A stretch of DNA of 64,000 nt, taken from the NCBI RefSeq assembly GCF_031769195.1, contig NZ_JAVHNP010000003.1, positions 434,001 through 498,000 on the forward strand, given 5' to 3'. Below, piece by piece: positions 17,642 through 27,105 of the stretch. The position numbers and the translations under genes are program-made. This DNA comes from Vreelandella sp031769195 (GTDB lineage: Bacteria; Pseudomonadota; Gammaproteobacteria; Pseudomonadales; Halomonadaceae). A model generated the notes under the pieces. The model was not told the DNA's origin, did not search any database, and saw nothing but the letters and a program-made list of their open reading frames with translations. Position 1 is the first letter of the stretch. Every line of letters begins with the position of its first letter.

Positions 17642-18013
17642 CTACCCTCTTGACCAAGGCCAGCGGCGCTTAGCAGGCGTATCGATTTGGCTGATGGCGC
17701 TGGTGAGCGGCAGCATGATGGCGCTGAGCTGGCGGTGGCAAACGGCGCTGCTGAGCACGCCGGGGCACTGTTTGAGCAGTAGGTCGCACTGTTGGGAGGC
17801 GATGAAAAGCTGTTCGACCACCGCCGGTGCGAACAGCGGCTTGGCCTGCTGGCAGCAGCGGGTTAACTCTCGGGAGAGCAGCGAGAGCATGCTGGTGTCT
17901 AGCCAGCAGGGCAGCGGGTCTTCTAGCCGTCCGGCAATGGAGTGCTGAACGGCTTCAAACGATGTGCGTAAAAACAGCAGGGTTTGACGAAGCTGGCGCT
18001 GCTCACTGGTCAT
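17642..18013 (-). CDS. Hypothetical protein
   Basis: A 123-residue, mostly helical protein that I do not recognise. It has five Cys residues, none in a clear metal motif, and a basic C-terminus (AKRRWPWSRG). There is no signal peptide or membrane segment. ATG 18013 with AAGGGA upstream is preferred over the longer frame to 18052. It converges on the AlbA-type gene with a 17-bp gap. Confidence 0.6.
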   Translation of the reverse strand: MTSEQRQLRQTLLFLRTSFEAVQHSIAGRLEDPLPCWLDTSMLSLLSRELTRCCQQAKPLFAPAVVEQLFIASQQCDLLLKQCPGVLSSAVCHRQLSAIMLPLTSAISQIDTPAKRRWPWSRG

Positions 18014-18149
18014 GTGACGTCCCTTTACCTCAACGGCTCTTCTGTTACCCATATGGCATTAAGAAGATAGTGTTTCTCATTTGCATTTATGGTGAAGATA
18101 GCCTCCCTCAATCGCGGTGTCAATCTCAGGCTATGGTCTCGAACGACTA

Positions 18150-19346
18150 TCACGGGCCAGCATCACGGGCCTGATAAAGCTGCCAGTCGTTGTTGGTGAG
18201 CGGTTTTGCCCCCTGCTCAGTGACCACCACGGTATCGCTTAAGCCAACGCCCCATTGGCCCGGCACCCGCAGGCATAGCGGTAAATGAAACACCATATTG
18301 GTTTCAAAGGTGCGGGTTTGGCCTTTGGCGATGTAGCCCGTGCCCTCTACCCAGCTTGGCGGAAACTGCGCCCCTACGGCGTAGCCAAACACCCCGGAGA
18401 AAAACAGCTGGTCGCGCTGATGCGCCAACAGCGCATCGGCGGCCTGGGCGGCGGCATCGAAGGAGTGGCCGGGGCGCATGGCCTCGCAGAGGGTTTCAAA
18501 GATCGAGCGGCATAGGTCTTGGGTGGCGGTGAGGGCAGCGTTAGGCGTACCGGTCACGGCGGTGCGCATCATCGGTGCGGTGTAGCGTTGATACGCTGCG
18601 CCAAACTCTAAAAATATCGGCTCGTTGGCCTGAATCACGCGGCGCTTATGGTTCACGTGAATCACCCCAATGCGGTGCCCGCTGGTGACGATAGGCTGCA
18701 GGCTCATAAATTCGCTGCCATTTTCGAGCAGTGCCTTTGCGCCGATGGCGGCAATGTCGTTATCGGTCATGCCGGGTTGAATGGCGGCCATCGCCGTCTC
18801 TAAACCGGCGGCGGTGATGCGCGCACTCTCTTTGAGCATCTCAAGCTCGGCGCTGCTTTTGACGATCTTGATGGCATCCAGCAGGTCGCCCGCTTCAAAA
18901 AAGCGCTCTTTGCCCACCGCCTGGGCGAGGGCGTTCATCACGCCCACCCGCAGCCCGCTGCTCCAGCCATCAATGCCAATACGCGGGCAGGGGGTTAACA
19001 GGTCGGCCAGCGGGGCGATGATTTCATCCAGGTTTTCCCACCGGTAACCAATGATCTCATCAACGCGGGCGGTGACCACCGCGGCACCCGTTTCAATCGA
19101 AGCCACTTGTAGAACGAGCTTGTCTTGCGTGCAGACCAAGCAGGCATGCACCGACACCTCAAAGGTGTGATAACCGGTGAGATAGTTAATATCGGCGGGG
19201 TCGGTGAGCAGCAGTGCATCCAGCTCGCGCTGTGCCATGGCGTGGCGCACCTTCTCAAGTCGCCCTTGATACTCAGCGGGGGAGAAGGGCAGCTCGCTCT
19301 GGGCAAGCGATGTGGCAAGGGCTTCGCGGTAGTGGTGGTAATCCAT
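18150..19346 (-). CDS. M24 family (creatinase / ectoine hydrolase-like) C-N hydrolase lacking metal ligands
   Basis: A 398-residue protein with the creatinase N-domain (about 1-160) and the pita-bread M24 domain (about 165-390). Metal-dependent members carry two Asp ligands, which here fall in LEFGAAYQRYTAPMMRT and are absent; the ligand His region reads GYAVGAQFPPSW. That pattern is known from metal-independent M24 hydrolases such as creatinase and the ectoine hydrolases DoeA/EutD. The partner deacetylase gene doeB is not nearby, so ectoine is only one possible substrate. ATG 19346 follows GGAGG. The TauE and lipoprotein genes lie upstream on the same strand, 70 bp away. Confidence 0.75.
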   Translation of the reverse strand: MDYHHYREALATSLAQSELPFSPAEYQGRLEKVRHAMAQRELDALLLTDPADINYLTGYHTFEVSVHACLVCTQDKLVLQVASIETGAAVVTARVDEIIGYRWENLDEIIAPLADLLTPCPRIGIDGWSSGLRVGVMNALAQAVGKERFFEAGDLLDAIKIVKSSAELEMLKESARITAAGLETAMAAIQPGMTDNDIAAIGAKALLENGSEFMSLQPIVTSGHRIGVIHVNHKRRVIQANEPIFLEFGAAYQRYTAPMMRTAVTGTPNAALTATQDLCRSIFETLCEAMRPGHSFDAAAQAADALLAHQRDQLFFSGVFGYAVGAQFPPSWVEGTGYIAKGQTRTFETNMVFHLPLCLRVPGQWGVGLSDTVVVTEQGAKPLTNNDWQLYQARDAGP

Positions 19347-19416
19347 GGCGACCTCCAGCGTTAGGTAAGGTCAGTATAGGTCGCCATCCAAAGCGTGCTG
19401 CGAATGCCCTCAACGG

Positions 19417-20157
19417 TTAACGGGTGAGCAGATACACACCTTGCAGGAAGTAAAACACCCCAATGCCGGTCACGATCCAACGGGTCCAGGTGCGGAAGTT
19501 AGCATCGGTCAGGCGGTGAAGAATCCGCGTGCCGGTTTGGGTGCCCAGCATGGCAAACGGGGCGGCCAGTAGCACAATGCTCCACTCACCCGCGCTGAGC
19601 GCAAGGGCGGCACCTAAGTAGAAAAGGATCTTGATGCTATGGGCCACCACTTGAATCATAGCCTTGGTGGCCACGACCTGGCGGCGGTCCATCTGCGAGC
19701 GCACAAAGAAGATATCGATCAGCGGGCCGGATACCCCGGCGGCAATCGTGAGGCCACCCGAGGCAATGCCGCAGCAAAATGCGTGGCTGGCGCGATGGGC
19801 ATCGAGCTGGAACCAGTGCTTGGGCGTCCAGACCAAAATGGGCAGCAGCCCGATCAATAAAGAAACAGTGGCCGCATTGGGCGTGTAGTTAAACAGCAGC
19901 AGAAGCCCTGCCGCGCTGAGCACGCCCAGCGCCATGAGTGCCACAATTCGCCATACGATAAAGCGCCGCGACAGCCATGCCCGTGAAGCATTGGCCGTTA
20001 ACTGAATCACCCCATGCACGGCCATGGCGGTGCTGGCAGGAAACACCAACAGCAGGAACCACAGCAACACCAGCCCGCCCGCCATACCAAACACGCCGGA
20101 GAGCATGGACGTAAAAAACACCACGCCGACAAAGGCGGCACCCATTAACAGTGTCAT
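19417..20157 (-). CDS. TauE/SafE (UPF0721) family permease
   Basis: A 246-residue membrane protein with seven or eight hydrophobic segments and the two repeated halves typical of TauE/SafE (GVFGMAGGLVLLWFL near the N-terminus and AGVSGPLIDIFF in the middle). The family exports sulfite, sulfoacetate or other small anions. It starts 11 bp after the lysozyme-like lipoprotein gene and is probably co-transcribed with it; no sulfonate genes are close. Confidence 0.82.
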   Translation of the reverse strand: MTLLMGAAFVGVVFFTSMLSGVFGMAGGLVLLWFLLLVFPASTAMAVHGVIQLTANASRAWLSRRFIVWRIVALMALGVLSAAGLLLLFNYTPNAATVSLLIGLLPILVWTPKHWFQLDAHRASHAFCCGIASGGLTIAAGVSGPLIDIFFVRSQMDRRQVVATKAMIQVVAHSIKILFYLGAALALSAGEWSIVLLAAPFAMLGTQTGTRILHRLTDANFRTWTRWIVTGIGVFYFLQGVYLLTR

Positions 20158-20168
20158 GAACGCACCCT

Positions 20169-20858
20169 TCAGCTACGACAGAACGGCCACACCTGATAGA
20201 ACTTGCGGCACTGGAACTCTGCCTGGCAGCTGTTGAGCTGGGTCTGGTAGCGGTTAGAGAGGCTCGCCACTTGGCGGCCTGCGTTCAGCACATGGGGTTT
20301 GTTGCGATAGGTGCCTCGCTGATAGCCGCCTGCGCCCTCGTGGTAGGCGTAATAGAGGTGTTCAGGATTATTGAGCGAGACACCCGTTTGGGCGCGAGTG
20401 CGGGCGTTATACCAGCCGATAAAGTCGGTGGCGTGCTTCATATGCGTGCGCCGGGCAAATAGGCTGCCCGCTTGGTCTTCGTACTCACCCCATACCGGGT
20501 CTTGGGCTTGGGCGTAGCCTCTGGCGGACGAGGGGCGCGGGCCGGGAATAAAGCCCAGGTAGTATTTGCGGTCTGGGCGCACGTGGCTGCGAAACGAAGA
20601 CTCCCGCTGAATAAACGCCATTTGGGTGGCGATCGGCGTTCCCCACTTCTCTTGAGACTCTTGGGCGTAGTCGTACCAGCTGGGCTGCTCGCGGAAAATC
20701 TCGCAGATATTGGTTTGATCCTCCGGTGGGCTAGGCGCAAAGGTGGCGCACCCAGAGAGCAGCAGCATGGCCGCGACGGCCAGCCACCCGCGCATCTGGG
20801 CGGTGGAAGAAGCAGCAGAGAAAGCAGAGACCCAAAAGCTATCAACAGGGCGATGCAT
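20169..20858 (-). CDS. Lysozyme-like (SLT) lipoprotein
   Basis: A 229-residue lipoprotein. The lipobox LLSGC places the lipidated Cys at residue 37, behind an unusually long N-terminal region. The mature part looks like a lytic transglycosylase: QRESSF holds a candidate catalytic Glu, followed by ARGYAQAQDPVW and YYAYHEGAGGYQRGTY as in SLT domains. It would cleave peptidoglycan from the outer membrane inner face. ATG 20858 has AAGGA seven bases upstream; an internal ATG at 20795 gives a more standard signal peptide but has no ribosome site. Three or more Cys near the C-terminus (NSCQAEFQCRKF) may form a disulfide. Confidence 0.78.
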   Translation of the reverse strand: MHRPVDSFWVSAFSAASSTAQMRGWLAVAAMLLLSGCATFAPSPPEDQTNICEIFREQPSWYDYAQESQEKWGTPIATQMAFIQRESSFRSHVRPDRKYYLGFIPGPRPSSARGYAQAQDPVWGEYEDQAGSLFARRTHMKHATDFIGWYNARTRAQTGVSLNNPEHLYYAYHEGAGGYQRGTYRNKPHVLNAGRQVASLSNRYQTQLNSCQAEFQCRKFYQVWPFCRS

Positions 20859-20932
20859 AGGACGGTCCTTGTGGATAAGTCGTGTTACTCACGTGTTGTT
20901 TAGTGTACTGACGGATAAAGTGCCTGGGCCGC

Positions 20933-22351
20933 TTAGCGCAGCAGCGGCTCCAGGCAGCGGCGCAGGCGCTGTGCCTCGCGCACCAGCGTTTCCCCAGACA
21001 GCATGCCCACCCCCATCACCAAGCCAGCGCGCGGGTCGTTCGGTGAACACACCGGGCTTAACGGCCGCACGATTAAGTGCTCTTTCAACAGCGATTGGGC
21101 GATGGCTACATCGTTAATGCCCGGCTCAAACTCCACGCACAGGCTGATGGCACTGCTGGGAGCCGATACCGAGCGCACATGGGGCAGCGAACGTAGCTGG
21201 TCGTGCAGCACCTGCTGGCGGCCTAAATAGTCCCGCTGAATGCGCCGACACCAGGCATCCAAATCACCATCAAAAATAAACTGGGCCAGCACGGCTTGGT
21301 CCAGCATACGGCCCTCGCGAAACAGCTCGCTGCGCAGGCGGTTCATGGGCCCTGCCAAATGGCGCGGCACCACTAAATAGCCCAGCCGCAGGCCGGGAAA
21401 CATCATCTTGGAGAAAGAGCCTACCAGCAAATGGCGCTCAGAGTGGGCGTCAAACAGCAGGTTAGGGTGGTCGTCGCGGTTAAATTCATAGTCATCTTCC
21501 ACCACATAGGTAGGCGATAACGCCTCACAAAGCCGCCGTTTATGCTCGGCGCTGGTCGGCACGCTGAGCGGGTAGTGGTGCGAGCCGGTGAGGTAAGCCA
21601 GCGCCACGGGGCCGGGAGAAGCAGGCAGCGCATGGCCCTTTTCCGGCCGCCACGGCAGCATTTCGATGTTCAGCCCGGCGGCGGTAAATACGTTGCGCGC
21701 ACCCCAGTAGCAGGGCGACTCCATGGCCACCGTATCGCCCACATCCGCCAAGGCAACGGCGCACAGCTCAATGCCGTTGTGGGTGCCATCGGTAATGATG
21801 ATCTGCTCGGTATCGCAATGGATATCCCGCCAGCGGGCCAGAAAATCACGAATCGCCCGTTTCAGCGGGCCGTAGCCGCCGGTGGAGTAGGAGAGCAGCA
21901 GCGCATTTTGCGGCACGGTGACGCTGGCGTAGAGCTGGCGCCACTTACGCATGGGGAACTGGGCGATATCGGGAATGCCGGGCACAAAGGCTCCGCTCTG
22001 AATCATGCTCGCCCCAGGGCCTTGAAGCACCCGCTGGGCACGCTGTGATAGCTGCATATTAGCGGGCATATCGGGCGCTGGCGTTACCGGCTTGCAGGTC
22101 CAGGTGCCTTGGCCGTGGGCGGTGGTTAGCAGCTGCTCTTCCAACAGCGTACCAATCGCCAGGGCCAGGGTTTGGCGCGCCACCTGGATGGCATCGGCCA
22201 ACACCCGATGAGAAGGCAAACGCAGGCCGCTGGGCCACTGCTGAGTAATGGCTTGGCGCAGCGCTTGCTCAATGCGCACCTGCTTACTCAGCCGCTCCGG
22301 TTGGAGTGCATAAAGTTGTATAAATTGGTGCAAGACCTGCTTGCGATCCAT
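20933..22351 (-). CDS. MocR/GabR-type PLP-dependent transcriptional regulator
   Basis: A 472-residue protein with an N-terminal GntR-type winged helix (about 10-80) fused to a class I aminotransferase fold. The PLP Lys lies in SFSKMMFPGLRLGY and the cofactor Asp/Tyr region in VEDDYEFNRD. It is transcribed away from a permease-gabD-gabT operon, so it most likely acts as a GabR-like activator of GABA or related omega-amino acid use, sensing the amino acid by forming an aldimine with PLP. A strong AAGGAGG precedes ATG 22351. Confidence 0.87.
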   Translation of the reverse strand: MDRKQVLHQFIQLYALQPERLSKQVRIEQALRQAITQQWPSGLRLPSHRVLADAIQVARQTLALAIGTLLEEQLLTTAHGQGTWTCKPVTPAPDMPANMQLSQRAQRVLQGPGASMIQSGAFVPGIPDIAQFPMRKWRQLYASVTVPQNALLLSYSTGGYGPLKRAIRDFLARWRDIHCDTEQIIITDGTHNGIELCAVALADVGDTVAMESPCYWGARNVFTAAGLNIEMLPWRPEKGHALPASPGPVALAYLTGSHHYPLSVPTSAEHKRRLCEALSPTYVVEDDYEFNRDDHPNLLFDAHSERHLLVGSFSKMMFPGLRLGYLVVPRHLAGPMNRLRSELFREGRMLDQAVLAQFIFDGDLDAWCRRIQRDYLGRQQVLHDQLRSLPHVRSVSAPSSAISLCVEFEPGINDVAIAQSLLKEHLIVRPLSPVCSPNDPRAGLVMGVGMLSGETLVREAQRLRRCLEPLLR

Positions 22352-22430
22352 ATCAACGCCTCCTTTCCCGCGTGAAGCCCGCTACCGTCAGGCGTTTAGA
22401 CGAAAGCATTATGTCATTTGTGCACTCATT

Positions 22431-22476
22431 TGGTGCGTTGAAGAAGTGGTCTAGTCGAACGCCAAAGTGGTGCATT
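22431..22476. promoter_or_regulatory. Candidate MocR operator direct repeats
   Basis: The 234-bp divergent region between the MocR gene and the permease gene holds TGGTGCGTT (22431-22439) and TGGTGCATT (22468-22476), 37 bp apart in the same direction, with a related TTGTGCACT just upstream. Widely spaced direct repeats are what GabR-type dimers bind. No clear -10/-35 pair could be assigned. Confidence 0.4.
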
Positions 22477-22585
22477 CGCGTTCTGGCCGCCGCCTGCTAG
22501 CGTGTAACTATTCCCTCACCGGAATCAGGATACTGCGCCTCAGAGCGCCTACGACAACATCCAATAACCTGCAGGACACTGTGCG

Positions 22586-24001
22586 ATGACCACTCCCTCT
22601 TCTGAACAGGATAAGCTCGTCCGGGTACTGGCCCGTGGCGACGTATTAGCCCTTGCCTTTGGTGCGATGATTGGCTGGGGCTGGATTGTATTAACCGGCA
22701 CCGCGATTCAATCCGCTGGCAGTGTAGGCGCTATTTTAGCGTTTATTATCGGCGGTTTAGCGATCATCATGGTGGGCCTGACCTACGCCGAGCTGGCCTC
22801 TGCCATGCCCAAAGTGGGCGGCGAGCATGTTTACAGCTACCGCGCCCTGGGCCATCTCCCCTCTTTCTTATGCACCTGGGCCATTATTTTAGGCTATTTA
22901 AGCGTGGTGGCCTTTGAAGCCGTGGCGCTGCCCACCGTGATTGAACACCTGGCACCGAACTACGCGGTTGGCCACTTATGGACCATTGCTGGGTGGGAAG
23001 TGAAGGCTACCTGGGTGGCCGTGGGTGTTGGCGGCTCGCTCGCCATGATGATTATTAACTACTTCGGTGTGACCACCGCCGCGCTGATCCAGAAAGTCGT
23101 CACTGCCATGATTTTGCTGGTTGGCGTGCTGTTTGTCACGGGCGCGCTGTTTGAAGGCGAAACCATCAACATGATGCCGCTGTTCACCCAGGCCGATACC
23201 GGCGTGGTAGCGGGCATTGTCGCGGTACTGGTCATGGTGCCGTTCCTGTTCGTGGGGTTTGACGTTATTCCCCAAGCCGCCGAAGAGATTAACCTGCCCT
23301 ACAAAGCCATCGGCAAAGTGCTGATGATGTCGGTCATTCTGGCAGTGGTGTGGTACGCGCTGATTATTCTGGCCACCAGCCTTGCCCTGAACAGCACCGA
23401 ACTGGCCGCCAGTTCCCTGAGCGTGCCGGATGCCATGGGCAGCCTGTTCAACGCTCCTTGGGCCAGCAACTTGATGGTATTGGCCGGTATTGCGGGCATC
23501 ATCACCAGCTGGAACGCCTTCTACATCGGCGGCTCGCGGGCAATCTACGCCCTGGCGAAAGCGGGCATGCTGCCTGCGCCGTTTGCCAAGCTGCACCCGC
23601 GCTATAAAACGCCCACCAACGCCATCTTCCTGATGGGCTTTCTTTCCTGTATCGCCCCGTTCTTCGGCCGCCCCGCGCTGGTGTGGATCGTCAACGCCGG
23701 TGGCCTGGGCATCGTGATTGCCTACCTGTTCGTGGCCATCTCCTTTGTGGTGCTGCGGGTTCGCGAGCCGGATATGCCGCGCCCGTTCCGCATTCGCCAC
23801 GGCAAGCTGTGCGGCACTTTGGCGGTCGTGCTCTCCTTCGGCATGGCCTGCCTCTACCTGCCCGGTAGCCCGGCGGCACTGAGCGGCGCTGAGTGGTCAA
23901 TCTTTGCAGGCTGGTCTTTGCTCGGTGTGGGCCTTTACATCCACGCCCTGCGTACCTACGGCCGCGCCTACAGCGACCAACACATGATGGCTGACCTGTA
24001 A
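22586..24001 (+). CDS. APC family amino acid permease
   Basis: A 471-residue inner-membrane transporter with about 12 hydrophobic segments. TM1 carries the APC substrate-binding break GAMIGWGWIVLTG, and TM6 the corresponding FVGFDVIPQAAEE. It lies 30 bp ahead of gabD and should import the amino acid degraded by that operon, for example GABA, putrescine-derived intermediates or another omega-amino acid. AGGA upstream supports ATG 22586. Confidence 0.88.
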   Translation: MTTPSSEQDKLVRVLARGDVLALAFGAMIGWGWIVLTGTAIQSAGSVGAILAFIIGGLAIIMVGLTYAELASAMPKVGGEHVYSYRALGHLPSFLCTWAIILGYLSVVAFEAVALPTVIEHLAPNYAVGHLWTIAGWEVKATWVAVGVGGSLAMMIINYFGVTTAALIQKVVTAMILLVGVLFVTGALFEGETINMMPLFTQADTGVVAGIVAVLVMVPFLFVGFDVIPQAAEEINLPYKAIGKVLMMSVILAVVWYALIILATSLALNSTELAASSLSVPDAMGSLFNAPWASNLMVLAGIAGIITSWNAFYIGGSRAIYALAKAGMLPAPFAKLHPRYKTPTNAIFLMGFLSCIAPFFGRPALVWIVNAGGLGIVIAYLFVAISFVVLRVREPDMPRPFRIRHGKLCGTLAVVLSFGMACLYLPGSPAALSGAEWSIFAGWSLLGVGLYIHALRTYGRAYSDQHMMADL

Positions 24002-24031
24002 GCCGTTCCAACACCTTTAAAGGAGCACGCT

Positions 24032-25483
24032 ATGAGCTTTATCGAACAGTGGTTGCACGATGCCGTACCGGCCCTGGTGGGCGGTGAATGGCGCAAAGGC
24101 CAGCAGACCTTTGCCATCGATAACCCCGCTACCGGCGAAACCATTGCCCACGTGGCAGATTTAAGCGCCGACGACACCCGCGACGCCGTGGCCGCCGCGT
24201 ATGAAGCCGGTGCCTCGTGGCGCGCCACCCCGGTGAAACAGCGCTCCGCGCTACTGCGACGCTGGTTTGAGCTGATCAATGAGCACGCCGACGACCTAGC
24301 CCGCCTGATGACCCTAGAGCAGGGCAAGCCGCTGGCAGAAGCCAAAGGCGAAGTGACCTACGGCGCATCGTTCATAGAGTTCTTCGCCGAAGAAGCCAAG
24401 CGTATGGCAGGGGAAACCCTGCCCAGCCACGGCGCGGATAAGCGCCTGCTGGTACTGCGCGAGCCGGTAGGCGTTGTCGCCGCGATTACCCCGTGGAACT
24501 TCCCGCTCGCGATGATTACCCGCAAGTGCGCCCCGGCCCTGGCCGCTGGCTGCACCGTGGTGATTAAACCCGCTGAAGCCACGCCGCTCACCGCGCTGGC
24601 CGCTGCCTACTTGGCGCTGGAAGCGGGCCTGCCCGCAGGCACCATTAACGTGGTTACCGCTTCCAAACCCGCCGCCGTGGGCGAGGTGCTGACCACCGAC
24701 CCTCGGGTGCGCAAGGTGTCGTTTACCGGTTCTACCCCGGTGGGCAAACACCTGCTGGCCCAGTGCGCCAGCACGGTGAAGAAAACCGCCATGGAGCTGG
24801 GCGGCAACGCACCGTTCATCGTGTTTGACGACGCCGATGTAGACGCCGCCGTGAACGGGGCTATCGCCTCCAAATTCCGCAACGCCGGGCAAACCTGTGT
24901 GTGCACCAACCGCTTCCTGGTGCAGGACGGTATTTACGATGCCTTCGTCGCCAAGCTCACCGAACGTGTGAACGCACTGAAGGTAGGCGACGGCCTGGCC
25001 GACGGCAGCATCATCGGCCCGCTGATCAACCAAGCCGCCGTGGATAAAGTGCAGCGCCACATCGACGACGCGGTGAACAAAGGCGCGCGCCTGCTGTGCG
25101 GCGGCCAGCCCCACGCGGCGGGTGATCGCTTCTTTACCCCCACGGTGCTAGCGGATGTGACCACCGAAATGGCCGTGGCTGATGAAGAGACCTTCGGCCC
25201 GGTCGCGCCGGTGTTCCGCTTCCAGCGCGATGAAGAGGCCATCGCCATGGCCAACGACACCCCGTTTGGCCTGGCCGCCTACTTCTACGCCACGGATTAC
25301 CGCCGCATCTGGCGCACCATGGAAGCGCTTGAATACGGCATGGTGGGCGTCAACGAAGGCTTGATCTCTACCGAGCTTGCGCCGTTTGGCGGTGTGAAAG
25401 AGTCCGGGCTGGGCCGCGAAGGTTCCCACCACGGCCTCGATGAATTTACTGAACTGAAATACGTCTGCGTTGGCGGTTTATAA
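24032..25483 (+). CDS. gabD: NAD(P)-dependent succinate-semialdehyde dehydrogenase
   Basis: A 483-residue aldehyde dehydrogenase. Visible motifs are the oxyanion Asn region TPWNFPLAM, the NAD-site FTGSTPVGKHL, the catalytic Glu in MELGGNAPF, and the catalytic Cys in GQTCVCTNR, where CVC is typical of GabD. It oxidises succinate semialdehyde to succinate in the GABA pathway. AGGAG precedes ATG 24032. It is the second gene of the permease-gabD-gabT operon, 8 bp before gabT. Confidence 0.93.
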   Translation: MSFIEQWLHDAVPALVGGEWRKGQQTFAIDNPATGETIAHVADLSADDTRDAVAAAYEAGASWRATPVKQRSALLRRWFELINEHADDLARLMTLEQGKPLAEAKGEVTYGASFIEFFAEEAKRMAGETLPSHGADKRLLVLREPVGVVAAITPWNFPLAMITRKCAPALAAGCTVVIKPAEATPLTALAAAYLALEAGLPAGTINVVTASKPAAVGEVLTTDPRVRKVSFTGSTPVGKHLLAQCASTVKKTAMELGGNAPFIVFDDADVDAAVNGAIASKFRNAGQTCVCTNRFLVQDGIYDAFVAKLTERVNALKVGDGLADGSIIGPLINQAAVDKVQRHIDDAVNKGARLLCGGQPHAAGDRFFTPTVLADVTTEMAVADEETFGPVAPVFRFQRDEEAIAMANDTPFGLAAYFYATDYRRIWRTMEALEYGMVGVNEGLISTELAPFGGVKESGLGREGSHHGLDEFTELKYVCVGGL

Positions 25484-25491
25484 AGAGAACG

Positions 25492-26766
25492 ATGATGACT
25501 AACCAAGAATTGAACGACCTGAAAAACCGCTTCGTGGCCAACGGTGCCGCCACGCCGACCACCCAGTTTGCCGAGCGCGCTGAAAACTCCGAACTGTGGG
25601 ACGCCGACGGCAAACGCTGGATTGACTTCGCGGGCGGCATTGGCGTGCTCAACCTGGGCCACCGCCACCCGAAAATCGTGGCCGCCGTGGAAGCGCAGCT
25701 TAAGAAGGTCATGCATACCAGCGCGGCGGTCATTTCCTACGCGCCCTACGTGCAGCTGTGCCAAAAGCTCTGCGAACTCACCCCGGTGCGCGGCCCCGAG
25801 CGTAAAGCCATGCTGGTGAATACCGGTGCCGAAGCGCTGGAAAACGCCGTGAAGATTGCCCGCGCCGCCACTGGCCGCACCGGTATCATCACGTTTGATG
25901 GTGCCTTCCACGGCCGCACCATGATGACCCTGGCGATGACCGGCAAGGTGCTGCCCTACAAGAACGACTTCGGCCCGATGCCGGGCGACGTGTTCCGCGC
26001 ACCGTTCCCCAACCCGCTGCACGGCATCAGCGAAGAAGCCTCGCTGAACGCCATTCGCACGCTGTTCAAAACCGATATTGCCCCGCACCGCACGGCGGCC
26101 ATTGTGATTGAACCGGTACAAGGTGAGGGCGGCTTCTACATCGCCTCGCCGGACTATCTAAAAGCCCTGCGCGCCCTGTGCGACGAGCACGGCATTCTGC
26201 TGATCGCCGACGAAGTGCAGTCCGGCTTTGCCCGTACCGGCAAGCTGTTTGCCCTGGAACACAGCGGCATCGAAGCGGACATCCTCACCACCGCCAAGAG
26301 CCTCGCCAACGGCATGCCGCTCTCTGCGGTGGTCGGCACCGCCAAAGTCATGGACGCCTCCGGCCCCAACTCCCTAGGCGGCACCTACAGCGGCAACCCG
26401 CTCTCCTGCGCGGCGGCCCTGGCGGTAATCGAAGCCATCGAAGAAGAGAACATCCTGGCCCGCAGCGAGCAGATGGGCAACATGCTGGCCGAACGCTTCG
26501 CGGTGTGGGAAGAACGCTTCCCCGCCGTCGCCCACGGCCGCCAGCTCGGCGCCATGGCGGCGTTTGAACTGCTCAACAGCGACGGCAAGCCCGACCCGCA
26601 GATGACCGGCGCGCTCTGCGCCAAAGCCCGCGAGAAAGGCCTGATTCTGCTTTCGTGTGGCTTCTACGGCAATAGCATCCGCATTCTGGTGCCGCTGACG
26701 GTATCGTCTGCGGTGTTGGAAGAAGGGCTTAGTATTATCGAGGAATCGTTGGAAGCGCTTAGCTAG
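25492..26766 (+). CDS. gabT: 4-aminobutyrate--2-oxoglutarate aminotransferase
   Basis: A 424-residue class III aminotransferase. It has FAGGIGVLNLGHRHPK near the N-terminus, the Gly/Ser PLP-phosphate loop VNTGAEALENAVK, the PLP Asp in IADEVQSGFARTG, and the PLP Lys in TTAKSLANGMPLS. The whole sequence is close to GabT. It converts GABA to succinate semialdehyde, feeding GabD. Two ATG codons in tandem (25492 and 25495) are equally possible starts. The same enzyme often also accepts beta-alanine or 5-aminovalerate. Confidence 0.93.
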   Translation: MMTNQELNDLKNRFVANGAATPTTQFAERAENSELWDADGKRWIDFAGGIGVLNLGHRHPKIVAAVEAQLKKVMHTSAAVISYAPYVQLCQKLCELTPVRGPERKAMLVNTGAEALENAVKIARAATGRTGIITFDGAFHGRTMMTLAMTGKVLPYKNDFGPMPGDVFRAPFPNPLHGISEEASLNAIRTLFKTDIAPHRTAAIVIEPVQGEGGFYIASPDYLKALRALCDEHGILLIADEVQSGFARTGKLFALEHSGIEADILTTAKSLANGMPLSAVVGTAKVMDASGPNSLGGTYSGNPLSCAAALAVIEAIEEENILARSEQMGNMLAERFAVWEERFPAVAHGRQLGAMAAFELLNSDGKPDPQMTGALCAKAREKGLILLSCGFYGNSIRILVPLTVSSAVLEEGLSIIEESLEALS

Positions 26767-26788
26767 TAGCCTTCTAAGCGGCACTAAG

Positions 26789-26837
26789 CCCGCCCATCGT
26801 CAGGCAGCGTAAGCTGATGGCGGTGGGTGGGTTTTTT
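26789..26837 (+). terminator. Terminator of the gab operon
   Basis: A long stem, CCCGCCCATCGTCAG paired with CTGATGGCGG...GGGTGGG, followed by six T residues, 23 bp after gabT. Confidence 0.85.
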
Positions 26838-27105
26838 GTGCGTTGAAATATCATACCTAAGATATCAGCCGTTCTGAGCGTACTATGCTAAGCTGTATTT
26901 GGTAAATTAGCCGCCCAAGTCGGAGGTTTTTGGAACTGCCGCAGAAGTGTGAGTTTTGAATATGCGGCCGAATAAAAATTAATAAATATTAAAGTCAAAG
27001 GGTTAGAAGAATATAGCAGGCTGCATTTTTCGGGCAATCATGTCGATACTCTCATCTAATCATAGGGTGCGGTGTCTAATACCTATTAGGCACATAAGGA
27101 ATTGA
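26838..27105. other. AT-rich intergenic segment, candidate left edge of a gene cassette
   Basis: The base composition falls sharply after the gab terminator. There is no gene. A GTTAGAA heptamer at 27002-27008 matches the heptamer at the end of the attC site (27915-27921), so it may mark the cassette's left boundary. A short inverted repeat (GTGTCTAAT / ATTAGGCAC, about 27073-27094) lies just before the cassette ORF. No full attC or attI is visible on this side. Confidence 0.45.

Noticed and set aside
22976..23800. A 274-codon open frame antisense to the permease
   Set aside because: It mirrors the permease codons, is rich in His, Gln and Gly with no recognisable motif, and has no ribosome site.
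24314..26121. Long antisense frames across gabD and gabT
   Set aside because: Both sense genes are clearly conserved enzymes; the antisense frames are composition artefacts.
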